This document shows positions 45,611-57,400 of a stretch of 64,000 nucleotides of DNA, piece after piece. Positions within the stretch are counted from its first letter, which is position 1, and each line of letters opens with the position of its first letter. The notes below the pieces were generated by a model. That model made no database searches and was not told the origin of the DNA. It was given only the letters and a program-made list of their open reading frames with translations. Position numbers and translations under genes: made by a program. The stretch comes from Euryodendron excelsum (Eukaryota > Streptophyta > Magnoliopsida > Ericales > Pentaphylacaceae): contig CM065386.1 of NCBI GenBank assembly GCA_033060915.1, positions 6,430,001 through 6,494,000 on the forward strand. Direction: 5' to 3'.

Positions 45611-46323
45611 TAGAAATGGTAATAGACCAGGGCGAGACGGAGGTTGGGATCTTCATCCCTACCTCCATCTAAAATATCTACCTTTGTTCCCGTCTCCATT
45701 AGTACAAGTTTGTATCAATTCCCACCTCCACCTCCACTTTCACCCCTACCTCCAGCTCTACTCTCAGCCTAAATTTTTTTTTTTTGGGTACAAAAGAGAA
45801 ACAACACAGTGCGCAAGAAAAAAAAAAAAAAAAAAAGCACTAAGGTATCAAGAATATTAATAGTATCATAATTTCCACTTGGCAGTAAAATAAAATTAAC
45901 ATCCAAACATTTTGAGATGCAGATAAATCAAAATAGTGTTATTATGCTGTCAAAAGAAATAAAATTTAAAATAACAAATTAAAATCTCATCCAACAAAAA
46001 GCATTAAAAAAATATTGAATATATAAGTTAGACATCAATAAACACAAACCTTAATGATGTTGTTACTAGCACACCATACATAAAAAAAACTAAAGGCAAC
46101 CTATATAAAAAATAAAAAAAAATTTGCTAAAAGTGGAGAAAGTGGGGCGGGTGCAAAGAAAAGCAAGGAAAGAACTTAGTTTATCTCCACCTTCATCTCC
46201 CTATAGATTTTCATTTTGATCTCTACTTCAGCCTTCATTCTCATTTTGTATCATTTATCTCCGTTCCAAATGAAACGAATGTAGCCGAATCTCCACTTTT
46301 TTTCTGATTTAGTGCCATCCCTA
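45611..46323. repeat. Dispersed repeat family A, copy 2
   Basis: Related block by block to 27527-28063. The right end (AGTGCCATCCCTA) and left end (TAGAAATGGTAAT) are roughly inverted copies. Contains T-rich 45774-45786 and (A)18 at 45818. About 175 bp longer than copy 1. No coding capacity. Confidence 0.6.
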
Positions 46324-47914
46324 ACCATAAGCCAATCAAGGGTAAGAAAATTTAGACCCCCGAAATATGTTAATGCAAAAATAGGAATTGAGCCATTGGT
46401 TTTGTCTTTTAGAAAATTATATAGGAAATGAGATTGTACAAAGTCGCATTTTTTCTTGGTTCGCCCCAGTGGTCCACGATGCCAGCTCGTTGGGCAACTT
46501 CATCCCCCAATAATTACGGTTCCTAATGTGATAAAAAAAAATGTCGCATTCAAAAAGAAATTTGAAGTCCACTTTTTGTGGCTTTCCTAGTAGTTCCAAT
46601 GAGTTGACTTGAAGGTGGAATTTAACTCCCAACCTATTCAAGAGTTGTTTCATTCCCTGTTTGGATGGCAGCTTAATTCGAATTTTGCTCCAATTTTTGC
46701 CAAACACAAACCAATTAATGTGGGTAATGCTGCAGGTAAGATAAAGGGCAACCAAGACATTTTAGGTGACATAGAATCTTTACTGGTCAAAAGTCTGAGT
46801 ATTAGATTTGGATTAATATTTTAAAGCATATTATTATATCATTGTAATGTCAGCTGCAAAAGCCAACTTAGGGGGGTAATGATAACAATATAAGGTAAAA
46901 TAAAAAGTAGTGGTTTGGGCACTCCTTTTCTCAGTCGCTTGACCTCTCTTCACAGTTAAGGTAGATCAATAACCAGAACTACCCTTCTAATTGTAGGACA
47001 AAGTTCTAGCAATTTCAAGTTCCCCCACCCTTATGTTTCTTCTAATAATAATATACAGTTGTAAAGAGAAAACAAAGAGTCTAATAGTATAACATAACAT
47101 CTTCAACAGTTGACAAATAGAGATAAAAAAAAATTAACATGTATCTAAGAAAATCATAACAAAGATATGTTGAGGTTTGAAAATATGAATATATTAACGA
47201 ACGTAATTTCATAATTACATGCTACCCAATCAAACCCGAGTTAGTCATTCTTATATGGCCATAAATTTTGATGAGTACAAGTTTAAAAAAACCTTCCAAA
47301 AATATAAATATAAATGAAATCTAAGCAAGGTACAAACCATCTCATTTTCGCAAAATTTTCCACTATTGGATTTGATCTTAGGCCATGAAATTCGATTTTT
47401 TTTCACATTAGTTAGTAGGGCGTAGGGAAAGGGATGGTTGTCAGTGTTTGAACACTAGACCTAATGAGGGGATTGCAAGCACCTCAACATTGAGGCATAA
47501 CTATCCATGAATTTTGTACCATTTCTATTAATAAAATATTTAAAATAGTTATCACATGATGTCTTTATAGGATTAATATCAACATTCATGTATCTATTGA
47601 AATTTGTTAAAACTCGTTATATTGGCTGGTAAACTTTTATGACATAGCAAAGCAATTAAATAAGTTTGACAATAAGATTAAAGAATGGTTAAATGCACAA
47701 CCAACGTTCAAAGTCCTTCCTCTGACTCACATCATGTAAAAGGAAAAGTTGGTAAAGTATCAATAATGGTTGTAGTATTAACAGCCTCCTAAACTTTATT
47801 ATAGTTGTACAAAATTATTACCTTCTCACTAGAAAAAATTTTAAAAAAAATAATATTCATGATTTCAGGCACTACTTGATTTATAAATTTTATTTGAAAA
47901 GTATTAAGAACAAT
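46324..47914. other. Intergenic
   Basis: AT-rich; no gene or clear repeat was recognised. The 46600-46830 open frame on the plus strand has no family features. Confidence 0.4.
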
Positions 47915-48030
47915 TGCGATGGTCTCTCACTCATCAATTGATGTGTCTCACATTAGTTAGTTCTCACCAGTTATTGGTCAAACTCAATTAATGTGACACA
48001 CATCAACTGATGAGTGAAAGACAATCGCGC
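47915..48030. repeat. Hairpin, ~115 bp with ~45-bp arms
   Basis: The left arm (CACTCATCAATTGATGTGTC core) pairs with the right arm (GACACACATCAACTGATGAG core). Outer bases TGCGATGGTCTCTCAC pair with GTGAAAGACAATCGCGC. The loop is about 28 bp. The arms match at roughly 85-90% by eye. It could be a small MITE or a small-RNA precursor-like hairpin. Confidence 0.8.
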
Positions 48031-49595
48031 ATTTTTCATTTTATTTTTCATGTTATATTGGCTTACTTGCTTGTAATAATTTTTGGATCATTAAAGAAGA
48101 AGAAAATGTGAGAGTCAGGGACGTGCCCGAATCACATAAATAGATGGGGGTGGCAAAAGCAGGCAATAATGTAATAAACAAAGGTAACAAAGGTGAGAAT
48201 AGAGATTAAGGGCGAGTCACGTGCTCACGTGCAAGTGGCAGTGAGTCGGTGCATCGTTTTTCACATAGAAGAAAAAGAGAACCGCACGAATTGCGGGGCA
48301 CTGCGTCCTCTCTCGTCGACAGCCACCTTCTCTTCCTCCTCCCCAGCCACGCGCCGCTGACCGTTTCGCCGAAGACCAGTTGCGATTTGGAGCATCGTGG
48401 GGGCATAGAGCGCGTGGGATTAGCATATACGTGCAAAATGTTTGTAGAAATTTGTACGTCAATCTGGTGGTTCGTTTCTCATCTTTCCGCATTGACCGCC
48501 CCAGGTCCCGGCTACAACCCCCCTACTGACCGTTCTATGTGGGTCCTATTTTCCAAATCTCAAACCTTAACCTCATCTAAACCCGAAACGCTAACCCTAC
48601 CTAACCATTGTTGTGAAAAATAAAATGTTAATATTTGGCCAAATAGATCACCAACAGAACTAGTTATACTATTCATAGATCCTGTACCCTAGATTTTTTT
48701 TAATATTGTGATAAAAAATATCCGGATTAACTTACATATTTTTTAACTAATCTCCTCTTCAATTTAATTAAAAATAATTTATTTACGCTAAAATTAAAAT
48801 ATTTATAAAGAATAAATTCTTCATGCCCTGTAAAAATTGAACCTAGGTTGGTTGATATAGAGAGCACGTGATTGATTCTCCATGGCAATGCTCTATTCAA
48901 TTACTCCTCATTATAAACTAGCAAGACCATTAAACTTCAGCCCAAGGAGCGTGCCAACAGTTGAGATTCGAAACCCATCACCTTAGAGAGAAAAACAAAT
49001 CTAGTGTTACTACCACACCAGACTTATCTTGGCTGCAACCTTCGATCTTGTTTAGTTAAGTTCATTCAAAATTACAATTTGATACGTAAAAGGCTTCACA
49101 TACCAAAGTCTAAGTGTTGACTTCTAGTGTAATAATATAGATTTTAATATAAGTAACGTTTGACAAGCTTACTTGTAGATGCTAAAATATATCGATTATC
49201 AATTTGTGTCTCCCAAGTCTCAATATCACAAAACTATGATTCCAAGTATTCATCAATCACCCACTAAGTAGATTTGGTAACTCATTTTCTATATATGCTT
49301 CTATTATAGATAGACATTGGAAAAAAAAAAAAAAAAAAGTTCAGTCAATAGGTACCATACAAGTTTTTTTAGGTAATTAGTGACCTAAAAGGCTAAAAGG
49401 TGTGTAGCCTGAGATCACCATATATAACTGAATCTCACCATCACGTGCCTCCATTATTTTTGCCACTGCAGTTGGATACTCCTACGCCTGTTAAAACAAA
49501 TGGCATTTAACGCTAGGATGTCCCTGCAATATTTTAACGTTTTTGAAGTCCAAAAATATGAGTCTGGTATGTCATTTTAGATCAGCAGTGTATTC
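48031..49595. other. Intergenic with an unexplained GC-richer segment
   Basis: 48200-48610 is clearly more GC- and CpG-rich than its surroundings and opens with clustered G-box-like cores (AGTCACGTGCTCACGTGCAA). It has short open frames on both strands but none with a recognisable family. 48840-49020 includes GAGATTCGAAACCCATC, a tRNA B-box-like string that may be a SINE relic. (A)18 lies at 49321-49338. Confidence 0.4.
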
Positions 49596-49978
49596 AGGGG
49601 AAGAGCCAATGTAGGCTTAGAAGGGCAAGTGCGCCTTTCAAATTTTTAAAAATGGTGTCTTTATCTATAAATTTAGCAAAATTTTCAGTTTGTTTCTTCT
49701 GAAATTTGTAAATGCCTTTCTCAAGTTTTTAAGAATGTCATTTTAAACTAACAATTCAAGAAATATCTCTCAATTTATTCTTTAAAAATTTATAAATGCC
49801 CTACTTAAATAGTTATTTTGTATTAAAAATGTTATTATATATTTAAGATTATATACATCATATGCATATATAGAAGTTAAGTACCTTATTGACATATTGT
49901 TGATTATGAAAAAAAAATAATTGCTTAATTTTTATTAACGATTGCCCCTCTAAAAATATTTTCTGGCTTCGCGACTTA
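49596..49978. mobile_element. Non-autonomous hAT-like element, 383 bp, copy 2
   Basis: It is flanked by GTGTATTC (49588-49595) and GTGTATTA (49979-49986), an 8-bp duplication with one mismatch, as made by hAT transposases. Ends: AGGGGAAGAGCCAA at the left and TTCTGGCTTCGCGACTTA at the right, imperfectly inverted. The body resembles 26083-26530. No coding capacity. Confidence 0.7.
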
Positions 49979-49986
49979 GTGTATTA

Positions 49987-52900
49987 ATTACCTTCACCCA
50001 GAGAAAACATTCAGAGATGACTCTTAACCCAATGATTCACTCTTATACGTGGGCACAGTTAATGTTTCCAATGGCATAGGTATAGCAATAGGTATTTTTC
50101 GGATATACCCATGTGAAGCTGTAGACATACATAGCCATTTCAGCCCTCTAATCAGATTGGGTGACCCTGCCAACTGGTATTAGCATCAATTGTTTCGTCC
50201 ACTCCAGCTTCTCGCATGGAACTAATAATGAATCATGTTTGGAAATAGCTAGGAATCCTCATAATCGGATTCAGAGTTTTGAGTTTTGGATGATTAGATG
50301 GAAACAATAAGGATTGGAGGGAGCCAAGCAAAATGATTTACTTGAGAAATGCCAGGCCTAGTATTTTTATGATTCATTCAATACAGAGAGAGAGAGTCTG
50401 CAAATTATGTAACAATTTTGCTAACGTTTAGCATCTGAGCTAATTACAGTCCTTGCGACAGTTGGAAGTATTAAATTATACAGGCTATAGCAGTTAATCA
50501 CTTTTATTAATCTGACCCCTTTCTTTCTATAGTCTCATCTATCTATTCTATAGATATAGTTATGTTGTGTATAAATATGAAAATGGTAACCAAAAGGGTG
50601 CCCCAATCAGCCGGTCCTCATGTTAAAAGGACGAGGTATTAAGTTTAACCTCTGCCAACACTTTCTTGTAAGTAACCATTATTGATACAACGAGTAATTA
50701 CACTTTATCCTCGTATGATTTGAGTCAAAATTAGATGACTCATGTGGTTTAAAAATGAACGCATGACCCCCTTCTATTTGGACTTATTAGTAAAATGGAT
50801 AAAAAATGTTAGATTTAATAAAAATTTTGTCATAGGGTTGGTTTTTTGATTTTATCTTTTTAAATTATAATATCAAAAAGACGATTTGACTCTTTTATAC
50901 CAAAATAAATAACTGTCTTTTGAGGGATTTTTTTTTGGTTATTTTACCTAATTATCTTTTTTTATTTTCTAATTTGGAGAGATAAAATAATAAAAATACT
51001 CCTATGACAAAGTTTGCATTAAATCTAGCGGTTTCCATCCATTTTTTAGATAAGTCCAAACCACATGAAAGTCCTCTCATTTTGGCTCAAACCACAAGAA
51101 AGTAAAATGTAATTACCCATTAATACAATGCATAATTAATGTTTATATGATTCGTGTGAATAGTGACCCTGCAATCTTACAGGAACTAAAGAAAATACCC
51201 TAGGAAACGACAAGACACCCTTAGTAGAAAAAAAGAAGAAATATAAACATAGTGATCCTACTATTTTATTTTTTTTGGCTTACAGAAGAGGGAAGTAGCT
51301 AGACTATGCCACAATCCCGTCAGGGCTCTAGGCCCCACAGCACCAAGAGCGGGAGGAGAGAGCCCTTGTGTAAGAAGCGGCCCAAAGTCACGCAATAAGT
51401 TTATCAGACCATAGACACTTACTCATGAGGCTACGGAGTATGAATGATCCCAAGAAGAAGCTATCGTAAACTAGAACTCAGGCACTTAAGGAAAGCAAGA
51501 TGAGCTCTTATCGTTGAAATAACCACTTATGGGGAAAAAATACCACCACTTAAGGGAGCCAAACCCTTTAAAGCCTCTTCTTTTCTTGCAAGGACTCAGT
51601 TTAATTTCCTCATAATAAGTGTGATGCATGAACTATTGTAAAAAAACTCGAGCGAAGTTACAAGAAAAATGGGAAAGATAACATGATTGCATAAGAAATG
51701 AAGAAAATGAAGAAAGATTGACTTTGAAAAGCCGAGTCCAGCTAAGAATAGTAGCTGGACAAGTAGTTTCATGAGAAATTATTGAGTGATCCAGCGTGTC
51801 TTTATTTCTCCACTTATACGAGGGTAGCACAGGTGGTCACGAGTCCGATGATTTACCTAAGCTCATCTATTATTTACAAGATTTAGAATTTTTTTAAGTC
51901 CAATTAGATTAATGGGTAGACTTAAGAATCTAGTTTTTATTTTGGGCGGCCTTGAGATTTAGTTTTAGACTCAATAAAAAAAAAAAATCAGTGTAGGCTC
52001 GACCAGAGCCAGACCAATGTCCACACCTACCCACCTCTTACAAAGAGCATTTGACCTCACTTAGCAAGATCTTACCACTATGTGAGTAATTGAGTAGGGA
52101 TGATGTGGTGATTCAATAGCACTAAATAGTTTTTCTACTTTCACTCTCACACCCAAGATAAGAGAAGAGTTTTAACAGAAACCAAAATCAACAAAAGTAG
52201 ACAAATGGAATTATTGGCTCCATCTTTTTTTTTTTTTTTTATGTTGGCTGAATAAAGAGTAAATAAAGGCGTGACCAAAGCCATCACTCCACCTTTATAG
52301 GGCTTGGTGAAGGAATGAGTCATAGTTAAACTTAGTCCATCAAGAGTGCAAGTTGGCCAAACAGCCTACACACAATATTTAGTTCACGAGACTACTATTG
52401 CAAATAGATTCAACCTTGCAACTACGAATTGTTGATTCCATTTAGTAGACTAAATTAATGTTGAATATCCGCAATCTTTATTTCATTCATGAGAAATTGA
52501 GACATCGCAAAAAATGAAAATCAATCGGAAAAATAAGGCCACATCAGCTTTGTGGATAGTTTACATCATTTTGCAATAAGAAATTATTGTTTAAACATAA
52601 CAATAAACATTTAGGAGGTTTAAGATTCTCTGAGTTAAACTCATCTCATCCTTTTATTTTTAGTTTTAATGATATCTTAAAACTCTCTAATTAATAGAAT
52701 GAAAATTTCCGTTCCATCCATAGAATATGGAGAGGATCCAAATCACTCAAGATAATATGAACTTTAACTTAGTTAAGATTATACTGGAAACAAGAAAAAC
52801 CAGGCAATTACTTCCACATTCAGTCCATCAAAATCTAAATATAATTTCATGGGTTAGCTATATTACAAATTAGTAACTGTAAAAGTACATAACAGTGTGT

Positions 52901-53700
52901 TGGATTTTTATCATGGCTGCTGCAAACTCTTTCCAGGGGGGCTTTGTCAACATGAAAATCAACTCTGGATAATGACTAGTGGAGCCTATAAACATATGGT
53001 GGCTTTGGAAAACAAGAAAGTAAACATGCAATATGTATGCATTTGCTTTCTTCTCAAAATAGGCAGCCATGTTGAGACAACTTTGACTTAGCTAGTAGTG
53101 ATGTTAAATGCTGGCCTATCTCTATATATACATACATGCACATGTATGGATTATGGATGATAAGTCAGCCTTGTGGTGGATTTGATCAACGTATGAATAT
53201 AAATATTATATCACTTAAACTCAGGATATCTGCAATCAACTGCAAACTACATGTATCAGTTAAGTCTAGAATATTCAGATAAAATTCAAAAGAATATTTG
53301 AGTTTGTGGTTCATTACAAAGTTCACTCCATTCTGCTGGACTACTTCAATCCTATAATTATTGCTTCAATTTAATTTTTTTTAGTTTATTTAATTTACCT
53401 CTGCTAAATATCACTATAAATACTTGAGAAAAATCATTTTAATCATGAAATAACATATGACCAATTGTGTGTTTTAAAATATTTGGATTAGTTTATGTAT
53501 GAGAGGTTGGCTTGATTCTTAATTAACTTTTTAAACTTTAGTAAAAAAAAAATTAACTAATTTTATTTCCCAATATTTTACTTTCCACCGGGTTGCCCCA
53601 AAAACCCGGTTCAAGTGTCCGGTCCGGACCAAAATCATTCCTCGAGTAACGATTGAAAACAAGCAACAATCTTTCTTCTTGATCTCTTCTATAGCCTGCG
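49987..53700. other. Gene-free spacer
   Basis: No gene supported in 3.7 kb. It is low-complexity AT-rich DNA with scattered T-runs (52226-52240). 51270-51530 has a slightly GC-richer stretch (GGCTCTAGGCCCCACAGCACC) that may be an old repeat of unknown type. Confidence 0.4.
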
Positions 53701-53819
53701 AGCACAGCCTCTGCAACGAGGACCCCCGGAGGGGACACAGAGAGGAGAGAGAAAGTTGAGAGAGATAATTTATTCGTATATACGTATATGTAGAGAGAGA
53801 GAGAGAGAGGGAGAGATCC

Positions 53820-53831
53820 ATGGCTTCTTGA
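53820..53831 (+). promoter_or_regulatory. Three-codon upstream ORF in the MAP4K leader
   Basis: ATGGCTTCTTGA (Met-Ala-Ser-stop) lies in the presumed 5' UTR exon that ends at the donor CGG|GTAAGTC (53919). The leader intron probably runs 53919-54273 (acceptor GCTGCTTCAG). A minimal uORF could lower translation of the kinase. Inferred from the gene model. Confidence 0.45.
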
Positions 53832-54470
53832 GTGCTTCTGGATCGGTGTCTTTGTCTTCACTGCTACAAAACCCACCATCATCGACGAGTTCTTTATCTC
53901 TCAAATTCGCATTAACGGGTAAGTCTCGGACCCTCAGATTTACGAACCCTAAAACTCCACATTGAAGGCATAGTTGCGTCGTGGTTTCGCTTTCGTTTTG
54001 TTGTCACAATGATGAATCAGTGGTATTCGAGTGCCCCGATTGGTTGGGCTGTCACTTTAGCACTCCCCACTCCACCTAACAATTCTAGTAATTATTTTGC
54101 ATCTCAATGCTTTCACTTGACCCCAAGAACTTGCCACATTACGCCATAGCTATTGTTTTCGTAATTTATTTTTTGTTAATTTTCAGAGATCTCAAATTCT
54201 GTTTGATTTTTCTTGTTATATGCGTAATTATGTCTTGAAATTCATGTACTTATGGATATTGGCGCTGCTTCAGGTTTGTTGGATGAAACCCACATTGAAT
54301 ATATACCAACCCATTCTCTGAATATGCAAATTCAACCATGTGAAGTGGAAGTGGGAGTCAGAAAATGTGGAGATGTTTGAGTTGAGATTGTCTATTGGGG
54401 TTTATTCAACTGGTCTGCTTGGCTTTTCTTTTTCTGAGAGGGTGAGGAGGGAAAGCATTTGTATATAAAG

Positions 54471-57400
54471 ATGGCTGATGTGGCTGCTCTTGCTGAGGCC
54501 ACAGGTTCCAGATTTAGTGACTTGGAGCTGATTGGAAGGGGGTCCTTTGGAGATGTCTATAAAGCGTAAGTCTCAGAAATCTGATTGGTCTCATAGCAAT
54601 GCTTTGATTACTATGTGCTGTTCCTCACATTCTGCTAAGAGACTGCAATCCAGTACGGATGGATTCTCTTTCACTCATTATAGAAACATGATTCTGAATT
54701 ATGATTCGTTCTTCCCGTTTAAAAGTATTGTGGGCTACATAAAATTTTAACAAAATCAATTTTGTTTTGAAGCTATCAAAAGTTGGTGATTTAGATGTAA
54801 AAGAACTCTTAAATTGTAACATTAACCTGTATATGTATTCATAATGCAAGTTACTGCTTGTTCTGCAAAACTAAGATACAAGACAGTACTAGATCCTTGG
54901 GAATACTGCATTTCAGGGTCTCCGCACATGCAATCTTGGTCACTTTGAAGCATAAATCAAAGGATGGAATAACGGCTTATTGTTTCGACTATGGCATATC
55001 ACTAGTGTTGGCTCCGTTAACCAAATGTTGCCTATTGTTAATGGGGCACACTGCAATTACTCAATTCAAATTATACTGCACATTACTTAATTCAAACTAT
55101 ACTGGGAAGCTGGGCTTCTATAGGTTCCATCATTATAACAAGTTTGTAGTGACAGATCACGTCCTCTAGATGATCGTCATAATGTCTGGACTGGGGTATT
55201 TGCATTTTTTTTGCTGGTCTTAACTAATTGTCATTGCTGTGCGATTGTTTTTGTAGTTTAAGTTCATTAACCTTTAATTAGTCTAGGAAATAATAAAATT
55301 GCTGCATTCTAGTAGCGTAGGGCATGTTAAAGCTGCCAGCTGAAGTGCATACTTTCCAACTTGTGGCCATTCCTTACTGTTAAAATCTGTTGGTAGCATA
55401 GCTAAATGCTGACTTTGCAGCATATTTGTGACGGTGAGAGGAAATTCACTAGCATATTCGATCCTATCTTTTTTGGGGGGCTGAGAATTTAATGTAGCAA
55501 AGACACAGACATGGGACACAAAGATGACATGATATGAACACACTAACACGACAAGTCCTGAAAGAATAAGAAACAGTTGCAGCAACATGTTAAAAAATTT
55601 ATATCTCTTTTTTTGCATATGCAGCATATCACATAAGAAAAATCTGTAACCTAGTTTACTGTTTGAATATTTCTACCTAAGAAGCACGGACACGGACACG
55701 GACACGGACACGGACATGAGTGTTGGACACGCTGACACGGCAATTTTAAAAAAATGCAGGACACGCCATAGCAGGGACACGGCAAAATAATATATTTTTA
55801 TATTTTTTATATGTCATATATATAAATATTTTAAAAAAAGTAAAAAATATACAAGATAACACCAATTACATAAATAAAATAACATATTTCATTACTTAAT
55901 TGGCAATAAATCATTCACAATTAGTTAATTACATTCCATTAAAAGTGATAAAGTGAACAAACACATTAACAACAAAAAAGTTGTTCTATCAATACATAAT
56001 ACTATAAAGTCATGAACTACCAAAAACATTAACATGTCATTACACTTCATCAGCTATCCATGATCATCTAAGATAAAAATCATAAAGAACACTCAAAACA
56101 AATTAACTGCCAATATAAGTAACATACTTGTTCTTCGTCTCCTTCTTCTTCTTCTTCTTTGATCCAACAATTAGTTTTAAAATCTATAGTTGAGTCTCCG
56201 CCGTGTCCCGAAAGTGTTCAAAATGGGACACGTGTGTCCAAACCGTGCCTATTGAGTGTCCGATGTATAAATAAATAAATAAATAATTGGATACATAAAA
56301 CGAAGTGTCCGACGAGTGTCAGTGTCCGACACGTGTCCGACATGGGTATGGCTCCTCCAACGGAGTGTCCATGCTTCCTAGATTTCTACTTAAAATTGCA
56401 AAAGGTGGAAGATGAAGTTCCAGAAAATCTTGTTGTAATACATACTTCTAATACTTGCTTTCTTACTGCATCTTTATTATTCTTATTAATATATTTTTTT
56501 CCCATATTAAAAGCTGTCCATTGTGCACTTTATGTTGGTAACACATATGATATATTCCTTTAGAAATGTTTCAAGGCACATCTGGATTGAGTGAGTTGCA
56601 TTCCCAAGAATGCTGGATATTATTCCTAATTAAGAGATGCACTACATAGTTAATGTAAGGAAGTGTTTGAGAAGTGTCATCAAAGTGTCCGAGAAATGTT
56701 GTTACAGTGTTTGAAATAAAAATTTATTTTTAAATTAGGACACATTGAAGAAGTTTCAGAAGACAGAAATGTTTGTAAGAGTGTCCAAGTAGTGTCGGTG
56801 TTGCATCTAACACATACACGACTTTTACTTGGAAATGTCTGTGCTACTTAGAATTAAAAAGGAAGAGAAGGTGGTATTGCTTCTATGTCTTTCTTTTTTG
56901 TTGTAAGACAAGTACAATTCATCCAATTCAACAAACAAGCCTGTGAAGCGAAGAAAGAAAAGGATGGCAACAAAAAGGTGGTTGTTGATATTGAGGTGAA
57001 AATCACCTGATGTACTTCAACTATAGCAAACAAAACTTTTTATTTGAATTAAAGATCTGTCTTTTGTAGCTAATATTCTCAAAGAGGTGCTGCTGGATAG
57101 TGGTAAGATCATTCCTTGGTTGAGGTGCTCCTTATGATGACCATAATCTGGATGACTTAGAAAGTATGAGAACATGGTTTTGCTTCTATTTGCTCTGTAA
57201 TGGAAGATAAGGACATCCAATTTGACAAAGAAGCCTGTGGAGAGAGAGAGAGAGAGAGAGAGAGGTGGACCATAAAAAAGGTGGCTGGAGAATAGTCTAC
57301 AGTTTTGTAAACTTTGGATATTTTGACCTAAACTGTTCTTTTCTTTTTGGTATTATCTGGCACATATCTGGTGTTTCTTTTAGTGCTGCTTTTAGTGCTA

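Noticed and set aside
48206..48623. Open frames in the GC-rich island at 48.2-48.6 kb as genes
   Set aside because: They overlap on both strands, have no recognisable domain and no splice-supported extension.
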